From: an uncultured Prevotella sp. | GTDB lineage: Bacteria > Bacteroidota > Bacteroidia > Bacteroidales > Bacteroidaceae | Assembly: GCA_905210845.1 (NCBI GenBank) | Contig: CAJLYG010000159.1 | Coordinates: 1-7,492 of the forward strand | Length of the DNA: 7,492 bases | Direction of reading: 5' to 3' | Part shown: one piece after another, positions 1-6,236 of the stretch | Layout: every line of letters begins with the position of its first letter | How positions within the stretch are numbered: the stretch's first letter is position 1 | Made by a program: the position numbers and the translations under genes | The notes under the pieces: generated by a model | What the model saw: only the letters and a program-made list of their open reading frames with translations | Databases searched by the model: none | What the model was told of the DNA's origin: nothing

Positions 1-1
1 G

Positions 2-1021
2 ACTCAACAGTTGTTGTGGTTTCTGCAGCAGTTGCGGAGCAAGTTCGGTGTCAGCATCATCTTTCAGAAAGACCGTAACGGGGTTGTCCGTGGCTACGGC
101 ATCGTCGACCATACCCGTAAGATGGCACTCAACGGCAGTGAGGTGATGAAGCTTGCAGACATAGTCGACTTCAGGGAACAGAGGCTGCCACAAGCACACG
201 CACAGTCGCGAGCACGGGTACAATTACAGGCACGGCCACAAGTACAGTCGCAAGCCCAACCGGCAAGGCCGAAAGAAAAGCAGCCTTGTCAGCTGAAGGA
301 GGAACATCATTACCAGCGGATGACCATACTTGACGTCTATCGCGACTTGTTCACCGTACAGGTGGGAACTGTCAATGGAAAGCACGTCGTAAGGATGACT
401 ATGGACGGCAAAACCTATGATCATGAGATCTCAGACAAGCAGACGGCATGGTACTACAATACCAAAAGTGAAGGGTGCCGTGAGGACATCGCCATCCATC
501 TTGCTGCGTTCTACTTCCATAAAGAAATCTACGAGGCATACCGGAAGCGACTGATAGAGGAACGCATCAAGAATGGTGAGCCAGCTTGGCAGATACCCTA
601 CGACAAGGTAAGACTCTACAAGTTGATGAACGGCCGATGGCAGTTGGCTATTGACGTTGGGCATATGCCAGTCAAGTTCACACTCACGGAGGAAGAAGTC
701 AGGATGTGCAACCGTGCTGACGATGTCCCGAAGGAGCGCGAAGCCCTGAAGTGCCGTCTGGTCAAGGAGTATGTCTTGCGTGAGGAAACCGAGACCATAG
801 CCGATCACTACCAATATAATAAGGTGGGCATCCGTCCTGAGCAGGGCAAGGACGGCTTTGTTGGAACGATGAATTTCGTGCAGCAGCACAGCGCCCTTAT
901 GCATCGACTGCAGTCTGTGCTTTCCGTCAACGCTACCTCTATGGGTCATAACCGTGAGTATGAGGTCGGTGGACGTTCCCGCTGGGAAGATATCGACGAT
1001 GAGCGCAGCCTCAAAAGATAA
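2..1021 (+). CDS. Relaxase/mobilization protein, C-terminal part (5' truncated by window edge)
   Basis: The reading frame is open to the left edge, so the gene starts outside the window; the first in-window TTG (11) is probably an internal Leu codon. The first visible block (about residues 1-55 here) has the pattern 'FGVSIIFQKDRNG..RGYGIVDH..K.ALNGSEVMKLADI'. I recognise this from the C-terminal parts of Bacteroidales MobB-type relaxases, where a short domain carrying 'GYxIIDH...GSEVM' follows the nuclease. A low-complexity Gln/Ala/Arg linker follows (about residues 60-92). The rest is a 240-residue soluble region with 'VRMTMDGKTYDHEISDKQTAWY', for which I know no function. The catalytic His/Tyr motifs would lie upstream and cannot be checked. 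Codon use is GC-rich, like the integrase at 6451 and unlike the cargo genes. The next gene begins 34 bases downstream, suggesting one operon. Relaxase identity is family recollection, not a search result. Confidence 0.62.
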   Translation, partial: TQQLLWFLQQLRSKFGVSIIFQKDRNGVVRGYGIVDHTRKMALNGSEVMKLADIVDFREQRLPQAHAQSRARVQLQARPQVQSQAQPARPKEKQPCQLKEEHHYQRMTILDVYRDLFTVQVGTVNGKHVVRMTMDGKTYDHEISDKQTAWYYNTKSEGCREDIAIHLAAFYFHKEIYEAYRKRLIEERIKNGEPAWQIPYDKVRLYKLMNGRWQLAIDVGHMPVKFTLTEEEVRMCNRADDVPKEREALKCRLVKEYVLREETETIADHYQYNKVGIRPEQGKDGFVGTMNFVQQHSALMHRLQSVLSVNATSMGHNREYEVGGRSRWEDIDDERSLKR

Positions 1022-1055
1022 GATCACATTGTATAACATCTAACACATATTCATT

Positions 1056-1640
1056 ATGAAGAATGACAAGAAAACGACATTCGGAGACATCCATGATTAC
1101 CTTAGGAGAGTCAACGGAGAGCCTGAAGACCTGGATTTTAAGTCCTTCTTCGAGCAGAGCCGTGCACTGATGGCTCAAAAGAATGAGGCACAGGCCTCAG
1201 AGGGTCCAACTTCTGACACAACACCAAAGAAACCGAAACGTGCAGGTAAGTCTGCTACTCCGAGGACTACAGCAACAAAGCCAGAGGTAGCCAAGCCAAC
1301 AGATTCTAAACCTGCTGAACAGTCAGAGCCTAAGGAGAAGGCGCCGTTTTTTCTGGTCGACAATGCAGAAGAATGCTCCACTTCGAAGTCCGTTACAAAA
1401 AAGGAGGCTCCGCCTTCCTCGCTTCGCCGCCAGTCACCCTCAACGACCTTGGATGATTTGTGGCAAGCTGCAGCCATCTCTAAGACGAAGAAGCCGAAGG
1501 AGAAGCAGGTGTGGCTCGATGCAGACCTCTGTCATCAGCTCGAGCTGCTCAACCTCAAGCATGGCAAACCATCAAGCGTCAAGCACATCCTCAACGGCAT
1601 TGTGAAGATGTATGTTGATGAACATAAAAACGATTTTTGA
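1056..1640 (+). CDS. Small accessory protein of the mobilization region, DUF3408-like C-terminal domain
   Basis: A 194-residue protein in the same operon as the relaxase-like gene. It has three parts. Residues 1-40 form a short conserved-looking N-terminus (FGDIHDYLRRVNGEPEDLDF). Residues 40-145 are probably disordered, rich in Lys, Pro, Ser, Thr and Ala. Residues about 150-194 form a compact C-terminal domain (VWLDADLCHQLELL...SSVKHILNGIVKMYVDEHK), with a short strand followed by two helices. That arrangement resembles ribbon-helix-helix proteins and the DUF3408-type proteins encoded beside transfer genes in Bacteroidales elements. Such proteins usually bind DNA at oriT or regulate transfer genes. 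The binding role here is inferred from fold pattern and context. There is no signal peptide or membrane segment. The ATG at 1056 is the first in frame after the previous stop; no Shine-Dalgarno is visible, which is normal for the phylum. Confidence 0.6.
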   Translation: MKNDKKTTFGDIHDYLRRVNGEPEDLDFKSFFEQSRALMAQKNEAQASEGPTSDTTPKKPKRAGKSATPRTTATKPEVAKPTDSKPAEQSEPKEKAPFFLVDNAEECSTSKSVTKKEAPPSSLRRQSPSTTLDDLWQAAAISKTKKPKEKQVWLDADLCHQLELLNLKHGKPSSVKHILNGIVKMYVDEHKNDF

Positions 1641-1666
1641 GGGTCCATAAATTGCAAAGCCTAAAT

Positions 1667-1716
1667 CAAGCCCAATCAGCTATTATTATTCATAATAACA
1701 GTGTTGATTGGACTTG
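1667..1716 (+). terminator. Long imperfect hairpin after the mobilization genes
   Basis: CAAG(1667-1670) pairs with CTTG(1713-1716), and CCAATCA(1672-1678) pairs with TGATTGG(1705-1711), extended by a G-T wobble and a C-G pair. An inner stem TTATTAT(1683-1689)/ATAATAA(1692-1698) sits in the loop. The structure begins 27 bases after the stop codon at 1640. It is followed by CTATGTAAGTTTTAGAC, with only a four-T run, so it is not a classical intrinsic terminator. Either it ends the mobilization transcript inefficiently or it is a protein-binding inverted repeat upstream of the regulator's promoter. Confidence 0.4.
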
Positions 1717-1725
1717 CTATGTAAG

Positions 1726-1812
1726 TTTTAGACCGTTATTTTTCAAATAATATTTATAACTTATTGATAACCAATATAAAATAATTGAGCGTGGTAGATA
1801 GCGATTTAGACC
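1726..1812 (+). promoter_or_regulatory. Upstream control region of the TPR regulator gene (TTTAGACC boxes and TTATAACTTATT)
   Basis: TTTTAGACC occurs at 1726-1734 and ATTTAGACC at 1804-1812; a third, weaker box TTTAGACG lies at 1836-1843, touching the -7 element. TTATAACTTATT lies at 1754-1765. Both TTATAACTTATT and the 1806 TTAGACC recur upstream of the surface operon with identical spacing to each other and to the -7 element. The boxes are therefore candidate binding sites for a shared regulator, most simply the product of the gene at 1883. Confidence 0.5.
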
Positions 1813-1843
1813 ATGTAAATGGATAAATTTGAAAATTTAGACG

Positions 1844-1851
1844 TAACTTTG
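1844..1851 (+). promoter_or_regulatory. Promoter -7 element (TAACTTTG) of the TPR regulator gene
   Basis: TAACTTTG fits the Bacteroidetes -7 consensus TAnnTTTG and starts 39 bases before the ATG at 1883, implying a 5' leader of about 25 bases. No TTTG sits at the usual -33 distance. The only nearby one (1828-1831) is just 12 bases away, so this promoter may depend on an activator. The sequence GTAACTTTGC (1843-1852) also happens to fit GTANNTTTGC, the core known from CTnDOT-type integration sites. Confidence 0.6.
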
Positions 1852-1882
1852 CAAAAGCATTACTAAAGTAAATGAGTAAGAA

Positions 1883-3460
1883 ATGAGAAAGACGACCATA
1901 TCACTAATATTGCTCTCCATTATCCTGATGGTCTCATGCAATGGTAAACATGACGCACGGATTTCTACGGCTTTATCTTTAGCTGATTCTGATATGGCAG
2001 ACAGCGCACTGAACATTCTTAATAAGATAGATCGAGACGAATTGCCTAACTCTGATGACGCGATGTATTGCCTTGTTTATACTATGGCGCAAGACAAATC
2101 TGGACTTGATGTAGACAATGATTCTCTTATTAGAGAAGCATACGACTGGTACGGCAAGAAACCTACTGACACACTGTATGCCAAATGCATGTACTATATG
2201 GGGAAATATTATGCGTTGAATGATAGCAGCGAGAAAGCGCTTACTTGCTTTCAAAGGGCAAATCAGACAGCAAAAGCACAGAATGATTATGATATTCAGT
2301 GCTTAGCCTTGCTGCAACAATCTGTGATCTTACGAAACTACGATGTCGACAAAGCCATTGCCGATGCCAAGGCTGCGGTTAATATATATAATGTGAAAGG
2401 GGCAAAACTATCTAATAAGGTATATTACCTTTTAAACTTAGCAGAATGTATGAGCTATGGGGGTAGAAATCCTAACACTTGTATCTACTTGGCACATGAG
2501 GCAGTAAAATATGCTTTACAATCCAAAGACTCAACGACAATATCCAATTCTTATCAAGATTTATCCGTGTTTTATGAAATAGAAGGTGATACGGAATTAG
2601 CATTGGAGGCCTCGAAGAAATCATACGTTTATAACGCAGGGGATAATTTTTCCAAGGGATACTCCTTAAGCCAATTCTATGTCATGGCAGACTCTATAGA
2701 CTTAGCTAAGAAAGCTATTGCGGAAGCCACACCTTTAAGCATCAGTGATAGCATTTTGTTGTATTCATTAAAACGCACTATTGCAATAAAAGAACATAAC
2801 TGGGTCGGAGTCGAAAAATTTGCTGATTCAACAGATTTCTATCTTGATAAGAGAAACTCAGAAAATTTGGAAGCTCGGAATAAATATTATAGCTTGATGC
2901 TTCAAAAGGAAATCGCCAGAACCAAATTATCAAGCGAAAGCCAATGGAAATCAAATATGATCTTGCTTATAGTAGTCACATCTTTTATTATCATTTTGCT
3001 TCTAAGTCTAGTTTTTATACAGAAAAAGAAGATTTTGCGCGAAAGAATGGAAGATGAAAAGAAAATCTACCAAATGGGATTAAACCACAAGGAAAGACAG
3101 TTGGCAACTATGAGAAATTTCCTATTAAGTAGAATTAATATAGTAAATAGCATAAAAAAAATCAAACCTTCCGATTTTTCAAAACTGAAACTTACAGAAA
3201 ACGATTGGGAAGAGATAGAAGTAACTCTGAACAGTACGGATGACGAGTTTGTTATAAGACTGAAGAACGAGTTTAAGGATCTAACACGGAAGGATCTTCG
3301 TTTTCTCATGTTGGTGAGATTAAAGATTCCATACGAAGGTATAGCTTCTATTTACAACATAAAGGAGGAATCTGTTAAGCAGAGGCTCTTCCTTTTCAAG
3401 AAAAAATTAGGGTTAGAAAAAAGCAAAGTGTCTACAAGAGAGTTCATTGAGGAGTACTAA
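1883..3460 (+). CDS. Membrane-spanning TPR transcriptional regulator with C-terminal HTH (DUF6377/LuxR-like)
   Basis: A 525-residue one-component regulator. Residues 1-19 form a signal sequence ending in MVSC; Cys19 could be lipidated, though Met at -3 makes the lipobox weak. Residues about 25-340 are helical TPR-like repeats, for example around 96-130 (LYAKCMYYMGKYYALNDSSE), 175-215 and 220-250. Residues 359-380 form a clear transmembrane helix (MILLIVVTSFIIILLLSLVF), followed by basic KKK and a coiled coil to about 415. Residues 467-512 (LTRKDLRFLMLVRLKIPYEG..SIYNIKEESVKQR) match the helix-turn-helix layout of LuxR-type domains, with 'IASIYNI' and 'ESVKQRLF' as the two helices. The expected topology is periplasmic TPR sensor, one membrane pass and cytoplasmic DNA-binding domain. 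In Bacteroidales such proteins often sit beside surface-protein genes. The gene is markedly AT-rich (20 G+C in the 60 bases 2881-2940). A four-codon ORF (ATG 1872, MSKK) stops by overlapping the start ATG. The signal sensed is unknown. Confidence 0.85.
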   Translation: MRKTTISLILLSIILMVSCNGKHDARISTALSLADSDMADSALNILNKIDRDELPNSDDAMYCLVYTMAQDKSGLDVDNDSLIREAYDWYGKKPTDTLYAKCMYYMGKYYALNDSSEKALTCFQRANQTAKAQNDYDIQCLALLQQSVILRNYDVDKAIADAKAAVNIYNVKGAKLSNKVYYLLNLAECMSYGGRNPNTCIYLAHEAVKYALQSKDSTTISNSYQDLSVFYEIEGDTELALEASKKSYVYNAGDNFSKGYSLSQFYVMADSIDLAKKAIAEATPLSISDSILLYSLKRTIAIKEHNWVGVEKFADSTDFYLDKRNSENLEARNKYYSLMLQKEIARTKLSSESQWKSNMILLIVVTSFIIILLLSLVFIQKKKILRERMEDEKKIYQMGLNHKERQLATMRNFLLSRINIVNSIKKIKPSDFSKLKLTENDWEEIEVTLNSTDDEFVIRLKNEFKDLTRKDLRFLMLVRLKIPYEGIASIYNIKEESVKQRLFLFKKKLGLEKSKVSTREFIEEY

Positions 3461-3477
3461 ATTTGGGCTAGGAATCA

Positions 3478-3567
3478 TTTTTAGACTTTATATTAGGGGG
3501 GGGTAGACTTATAACTTATTTATAATTAATCATTTACGTTAATCACTGATATAACACGAATTAGACC
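3478..3567 (+). promoter_or_regulatory. Upstream control region of the surface operon, matching that of the regulator gene
   Basis: TTTTTAGAC lies at 3478-3486, TAGACTT at 3504-3510, TTATAACTTATT at 3509-3520 and ATTAGACC at 3560-3567. TTATAACTTATT starts 52 bases before TTAGACC, and TTAGACC starts 38 bases before the -7 element. Both distances are exactly those found upstream of the gene at 1883. The shared layout suggests co-regulation by the same factor. Confidence 0.5.
3496..3503 (+). repeat. Homopolymer run of eight G
   Basis: Eight consecutive G in an otherwise AT-rich intergenic region, between the TTTTTAGAC box (3478) and the TAGACTT/TTATAACTTATT element (3504-3520). Runs of this kind are prone to slippage. 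Length changes here would alter the spacing between the outer box and the rest of the promoter region. It may also be a site of sequencing error. Confidence 0.9.
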
Positions 3568-3574
3568 GATTAGA

Positions 3575-3606
3575 TTTGGAGTACATGGATTTTCGTCATA
3601 ACTTTG
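3575..3606 (+). promoter_or_regulatory. Promoter of the surface operon (TTTG, 20 bases, TAACTTTG)
   Basis: TTTG at 3575-3578 and TAACTTTG at 3599-3606, separated by 20 bases, fit the Bacteroidetes -33/-7 consensus well. The -7 element begins 38 bases before the ATG at 3637 and 66 bases before the ATG at 3665. No terminator is visible between the regulator stop (3460) and this promoter, so some read-through from the regulator is possible. Confidence 0.65.
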
Positions 3607-3636
3607 CATCCGAAAACAATAATAAATGTTTAGCTT

Positions 3637-3726
3637 ATGGTGAAAACAAAAATTATCTTAGTCTATGACAGGAGGAAAAATGACGGCATTATTCGCGGGT
3701 ATGACCAGGTCGACCGTTGCTGTTAA
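3637..3726 (+). CDS. 29-codon ORF overlapping the start of the next gene in another frame
   Basis: ATG 3637 to TAA 3724 encodes MVKTKIILVYDRRKNDGIIR and nine more residues. The distance from the -7 element to this ATG (38 bases) is almost the same as for the regulator gene (39), so ribosomes would be expected to start here. The ORF runs across both candidate starts of the next gene (3665, 3680) and over AGG AGG AAA AAT. A +1 shift there, or one A fewer in the five-A run (3676-3680), would join it to the 326-codon frame. It may be a leader peptide, the real N-terminus of the next protein, or neither. Confidence 0.35.
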   Translation: MVKTKIILVYDRRKNDGIIRGYDQVDRCC

Positions 3727-4645
3727 AGAACGGTTGCAGGCTATGGACCAAGAGATCAATGCCTCTATAGATTATAAAACTGATAAGGGCACTATCAACT
3801 TCAAGCTTGACAGTTTGAATATAGGGAAAAATAACGGTAGCATTTCGGGAAGGAAGAGTTTTCTTGAAAAAAGTTATGCATGTGTCAATACATATGGTGG
3901 TAAGCATGGTATAAACATGGTTGATAACCCCTTCGATTTACATACGTCTTCGATTAATTTGACACCATGGACTCAATCTTTGGATGATGAAAATACACAC
4001 TCTATCGTTTCTATTGGTGACGGAGGACTCATTCATATAAGTGATGTAGTACTGGAAGACAATTATAAGAAACGCCTAAAGTACACTTCGGCTGGATATC
4101 TGGTTGGTTATAGTAGATTCCTCCCAACTTTTATCGAGATCTCTCGGTATTATATAAAACATTCAGAGAAGTATGACAAGGATTTGTATGGTATAGCTGC
4201 AATATTGAACACACGGCAAGGGGACAAAATAATCCTTACAGACCCATCGGACAAGGATCTTACAGAAGATGAATTGATAAAAAATGATGATAACAATGTA
4301 TTCTTTGCTAAGGCCTCACAGATTGCTGAAAAAATGAAGAAAGTTTTCAGTATAGAGATTAAGTCAAATGTTTATGGACATTTTAATCCACATATTCTCG
4401 ATCCTCTTTGTGAAGTGGTAACCGTAGACTTTTCTGATATGCATTGGATTGAGAACAAAAATATGAGATTGAAGTACATATACAATAAAGAGCACAAAAT
4501 TGCGTTCTCTGTATATGACGATGAATTAGAAGGCGACTATGTGTTAGACGAGTATGGTATAAGGGATTGGTATGACGAAAATTGCACATATAAAAGTATA
4601 GCTCTCGGCACTATAACCAGAACATTCAAAATTATCGGATTATGA
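3665..4645 (+). CDS. Hypothetical protein, first gene of the surface operon
   Basis: I do not recognise this protein. It has up to 326 residues, no signal peptide, no membrane helix and no obvious repeats, so as called it would be cytoplasmic. Visible features are a Lys/Asp/Tyr/Asn-rich composition, a short motif LDPLCEVVTVDFSDMHW near residue 240 and an acidic stretch before a C-terminal IALGTITRTFKIIGL. The start is uncertain. The frame has a stop at 3659. ATG 3665 lacks a good upstream ribosome site, whereas ATG 3680 has GGAGG at 3671-3675 just before it, an unusual feature in this phylum. Starting at 3680 gives 321 residues. A third option is initiation at 3637 with a +1 frameshift. The stop overlaps the next start as ATGA, so translation of the two is probably coupled, which ties its role to the LRR lipoprotein. 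AT-rich (24 G+C in the 60 bases 4501-4560). Confidence 0.7.
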   Translation: MTGGKMTALFAGMTRSTVAVKERLQAMDQEINASIDYKTDKGTINFKLDSLNIGKNNGSISGRKSFLEKSYACVNTYGGKHGINMVDNPFDLHTSSINLTPWTQSLDDENTHSIVSIGDGGLIHISDVVLEDNYKKRLKYTSAGYLVGYSRFLPTFIEISRYYIKHSEKYDKDLYGIAAILNTRQGDKIILTDPSDKDLTEDELIKNDDNNVFFAKASQIAEKMKKVFSIEIKSNVYGHFNPHILDPLCEVVTVDFSDMHWIENKNMRLKYIYNKEHKIAFSVYDDELEGDYVLDEYGIRDWYDENCTYKSIALGTITRTFKIIGL

Positions 4646-6042
4646 AAACCAAAAATATATTACTTGTAGCATTGGCTGTATTAACTGTCTCCTCGTGCAA
4701 AGATAGTGAGGAGGAAGAGCCGATGAATCCTGTGACGGAGCAGATCCTTGCCACGGGGCTCAATGTTGGGGCTGATGGTGTAGACACAACTGTTGTCTTC
4801 CCGAAATCAGATGCGTATGGGGTTGACATCAACTTCGCTTCCGGTAGCGGTAAATGGATGTCGGCGAAAGAATGTACGGATGCTGTTACGGGAGCACAGG
4901 GTATCCGCATTCAGTGTGCACCATCCGATACTTCTCTCTTTGCCAGAGAGGCTACGGTAAACATCTCCTCACCGCGAGGCAACTATGTAGTGAAGGTGAA
5001 TCAGAAGCCCTATAAGTTGGCATATTTCACGGATAGTATTATCTATGTCAAAAATACGGGAGGTAGCGTTGTTCTCCGCGTTAAGGCCAATTCTCCATTT
5101 AAAATAAAAAAAATACCCCAGATAACAGGTTCTGGAGAGAATACAAAATTTGTGGATACAAGTTGGTTGGAAGAAATTTATAAGAAGGTGAACTGCAATG
5201 AAGGCCAGACGTTGGAATTTCCCTTCGGAGTCCAGTTGAACACCGGCCTGGGTAGAAGTGCATCCTATGGAATCTCAGTCGAGAGCATTCTTCCTAATGA
5301 TAATGCTCGTGGCATTAAGGTTAGAGATATCATTGAGGTTAGACAGGAGCCACGCACGCTGAATGCATCGGAAACGATTAAATTTGGGATGTTCTCAGAG
5401 CCGCTTAGCGTGTTATTGGGGCAAGACAAAGAGAATCTCTCAAGGCTGAGAAAACTTACAATGACAGGATACCCGACCCCTTATGACATTGAATATGCTG
5501 CTAAAATAGGTAAGTTGTCACTTGACACGCTGGATATGTCGGGTTTGAATGCCACGTTCTATTCTGACGAGTTCGATATCGAAGAAAGAGAGTTCTTCGG
5601 TTCCCATCTGTCGAGGATCCTGCTTCCCCAAGGCATCGGGGCAATTCGTAATGAGGCTTTTGCCAACTGTAAGAACCTCAAGACTGTTGTTCTGCCTTCC
5701 AGTGTTGAGCACATCGGTGTCGAGGCATTTGCCAGCTCTCCAAAGATCGAAGAAATCGTGATTCCGGCAGATTCCAAGCTCAGTAGTATCTACGATGAGG
5801 CCTTTAACACGGGTGGTACCCTGACGACCCTCTTTATTCCGAAGGCTGCTAATCTATCAGCCAAAGCGCTCAAAGGGCTCCGGGTGAAGAACCTGCATGT
5901 CGCCTTAACGACGCCGCCGACATTGGATTCGGATACCGAAGTCGATCGTAGCAAGAGTACTCTGTATGTTCCGAAAGGGTGTAAGGACAAGTATGCGTCA
6001 GCAACCTATTGGAAGGACTTCGGAAAGATTGTGGAGGAATAG
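4642..6042 (+). CDS. Surface lipoprotein with BACON-like domains and BspA-type leucine-rich repeats
   Basis: A 466-residue lipoprotein. Residues 1-20 form a signal peptide ending in the lipobox VSSC (Cys20). It is followed by KDSEEEE, an acidic start typical of Bacteroidetes lipoproteins sent to the outer surface. Residues about 35-125 and 130-240 look like two Ig-like BACON-type domains, each ending in a strand of the form V.Q.P (KVNQKPYKL, EVRQEPRTL). Residues about 245-330 carry the lead-in common to BspA-like proteins (PLSVLLGQ...LDTLDMSGL). Residues about 331-430 hold LRR_5 repeats such as 'IRNEAFANCKNLKTVVLPSS' and 'IGVEAFASSPKIEEIVIP'. The C-terminus YVPKGCKDKYASATYWKDFGKI is the usual cap of the family. 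Related proteins bind host or bacterial surfaces; the ligand here is unknown. The start overlaps the previous stop (ATGA), and it is the last gene before the terminator at 6163. G+C is mixed (24 of 60 at 5461-5520, 32 of 60 at 5821-5880), on the whole nearer the mobile-element genes than the upstream cargo. Confidence 0.85.
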   Translation: MKTKNILLVALAVLTVSSCKDSEEEEPMNPVTEQILATGLNVGADGVDTTVVFPKSDAYGVDINFASGSGKWMSAKECTDAVTGAQGIRIQCAPSDTSLFAREATVNISSPRGNYVVKVNQKPYKLAYFTDSIIYVKNTGGSVVLRVKANSPFKIKKIPQITGSGENTKFVDTSWLEEIYKKVNCNEGQTLEFPFGVQLNTGLGRSASYGISVESILPNDNARGIKVRDIIEVRQEPRTLNASETIKFGMFSEPLSVLLGQDKENLSRLRKLTMTGYPTPYDIEYAAKIGKLSLDTLDMSGLNATFYSDEFDIEEREFFGSHLSRILLPQGIGAIRNEAFANCKNLKTVVLPSSVEHIGVEAFASSPKIEEIVIPADSKLSSIYDEAFNTGGTLTTLFIPKAANLSAKALKGLRVKNLHVALTTPPTLDSDTEVDRSKSTLYVPKGCKDKYASATYWKDFGKIVEE

Positions 6043-6074
6043 ACAATGCTTCGAACTCTTGTTTCGGAAGCTGA

Positions 6075-6150
6075 AAGTCGCAAAAAACGTTCTTGAGCGA
6101 CAAAAATTCTCTGTGCCAACAGCTGATTAAGTCGCAAGGAAGTCGCAAAT
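6075..6150 (+). repeat. AAGTCGCAA repeats, candidate integrase arm-type sites (left group)
   Basis: AAGTCGCAA occurs at 6075-6083, 6129-6137 and 6140-6148. The last two are spaced exactly 11 bases apart, about one helical turn. They share the pattern A-x-G-x-x-GCAA with the group on the other side of the terminator. Confidence 0.6.
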
Positions 6151-6162
6151 ATAGAGATAATG

Positions 6163-6201
6163 AAAAAGCCAAAGCGTTGATATTCAACGCTTTGGCTTTT
6201 T
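6163..6201. terminator. Intrinsic terminator, 18-bp perfect stem, bidirectional
   Basis: Positions 6163-6180 pair perfectly with 6184-6201 around the three-base loop TAT. The core is GCCAAAGCGTTGA / TCAACGCTTTGGC, flanked by five A and five T, so it can work in both directions. It would end the surface operon (stop at 6042) and shield it from transcription coming from the right. Confidence 0.92.
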
Positions 6202-6236
6202 AACGTGTACCCAGACTCGGGGACGCGAATACCAAA

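Noticed and set aside
431..1039. Minus-strand ORF of 202 codons inside the relaxase gene
   Set aside because: It lies antisense to a gene with convincing protein pattern and has no recognisable family features; it is a by-product of the GC-rich codon use.
1819..1866. 15-codon ORF starting at ATG 1819
   Set aside because: It runs through the -7 element, so it would lie upstream of the expected transcript start.
3637..3726. Similarity of the 29-codon ORF (II...DRRKNDGIIRGYDQVD) to the relaxase block (II...DRNGVVRGYGIVDH)
   Set aside because: The match is short, the nucleotide identity is patchy and the 29-codon frame closes straight after it. Chance resemblance is more likely than a relaxase remnant.
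6207..6233. tRNA 3'-end-like sequence on the minus strand (att site in a tRNA gene)
   Set aside because: The reverse complement looks superficially like a T-arm, but the five bases before the putative TTCGCGT loop do not pair with the CCCCG after it, and no acceptor or anticodon arm can be found.
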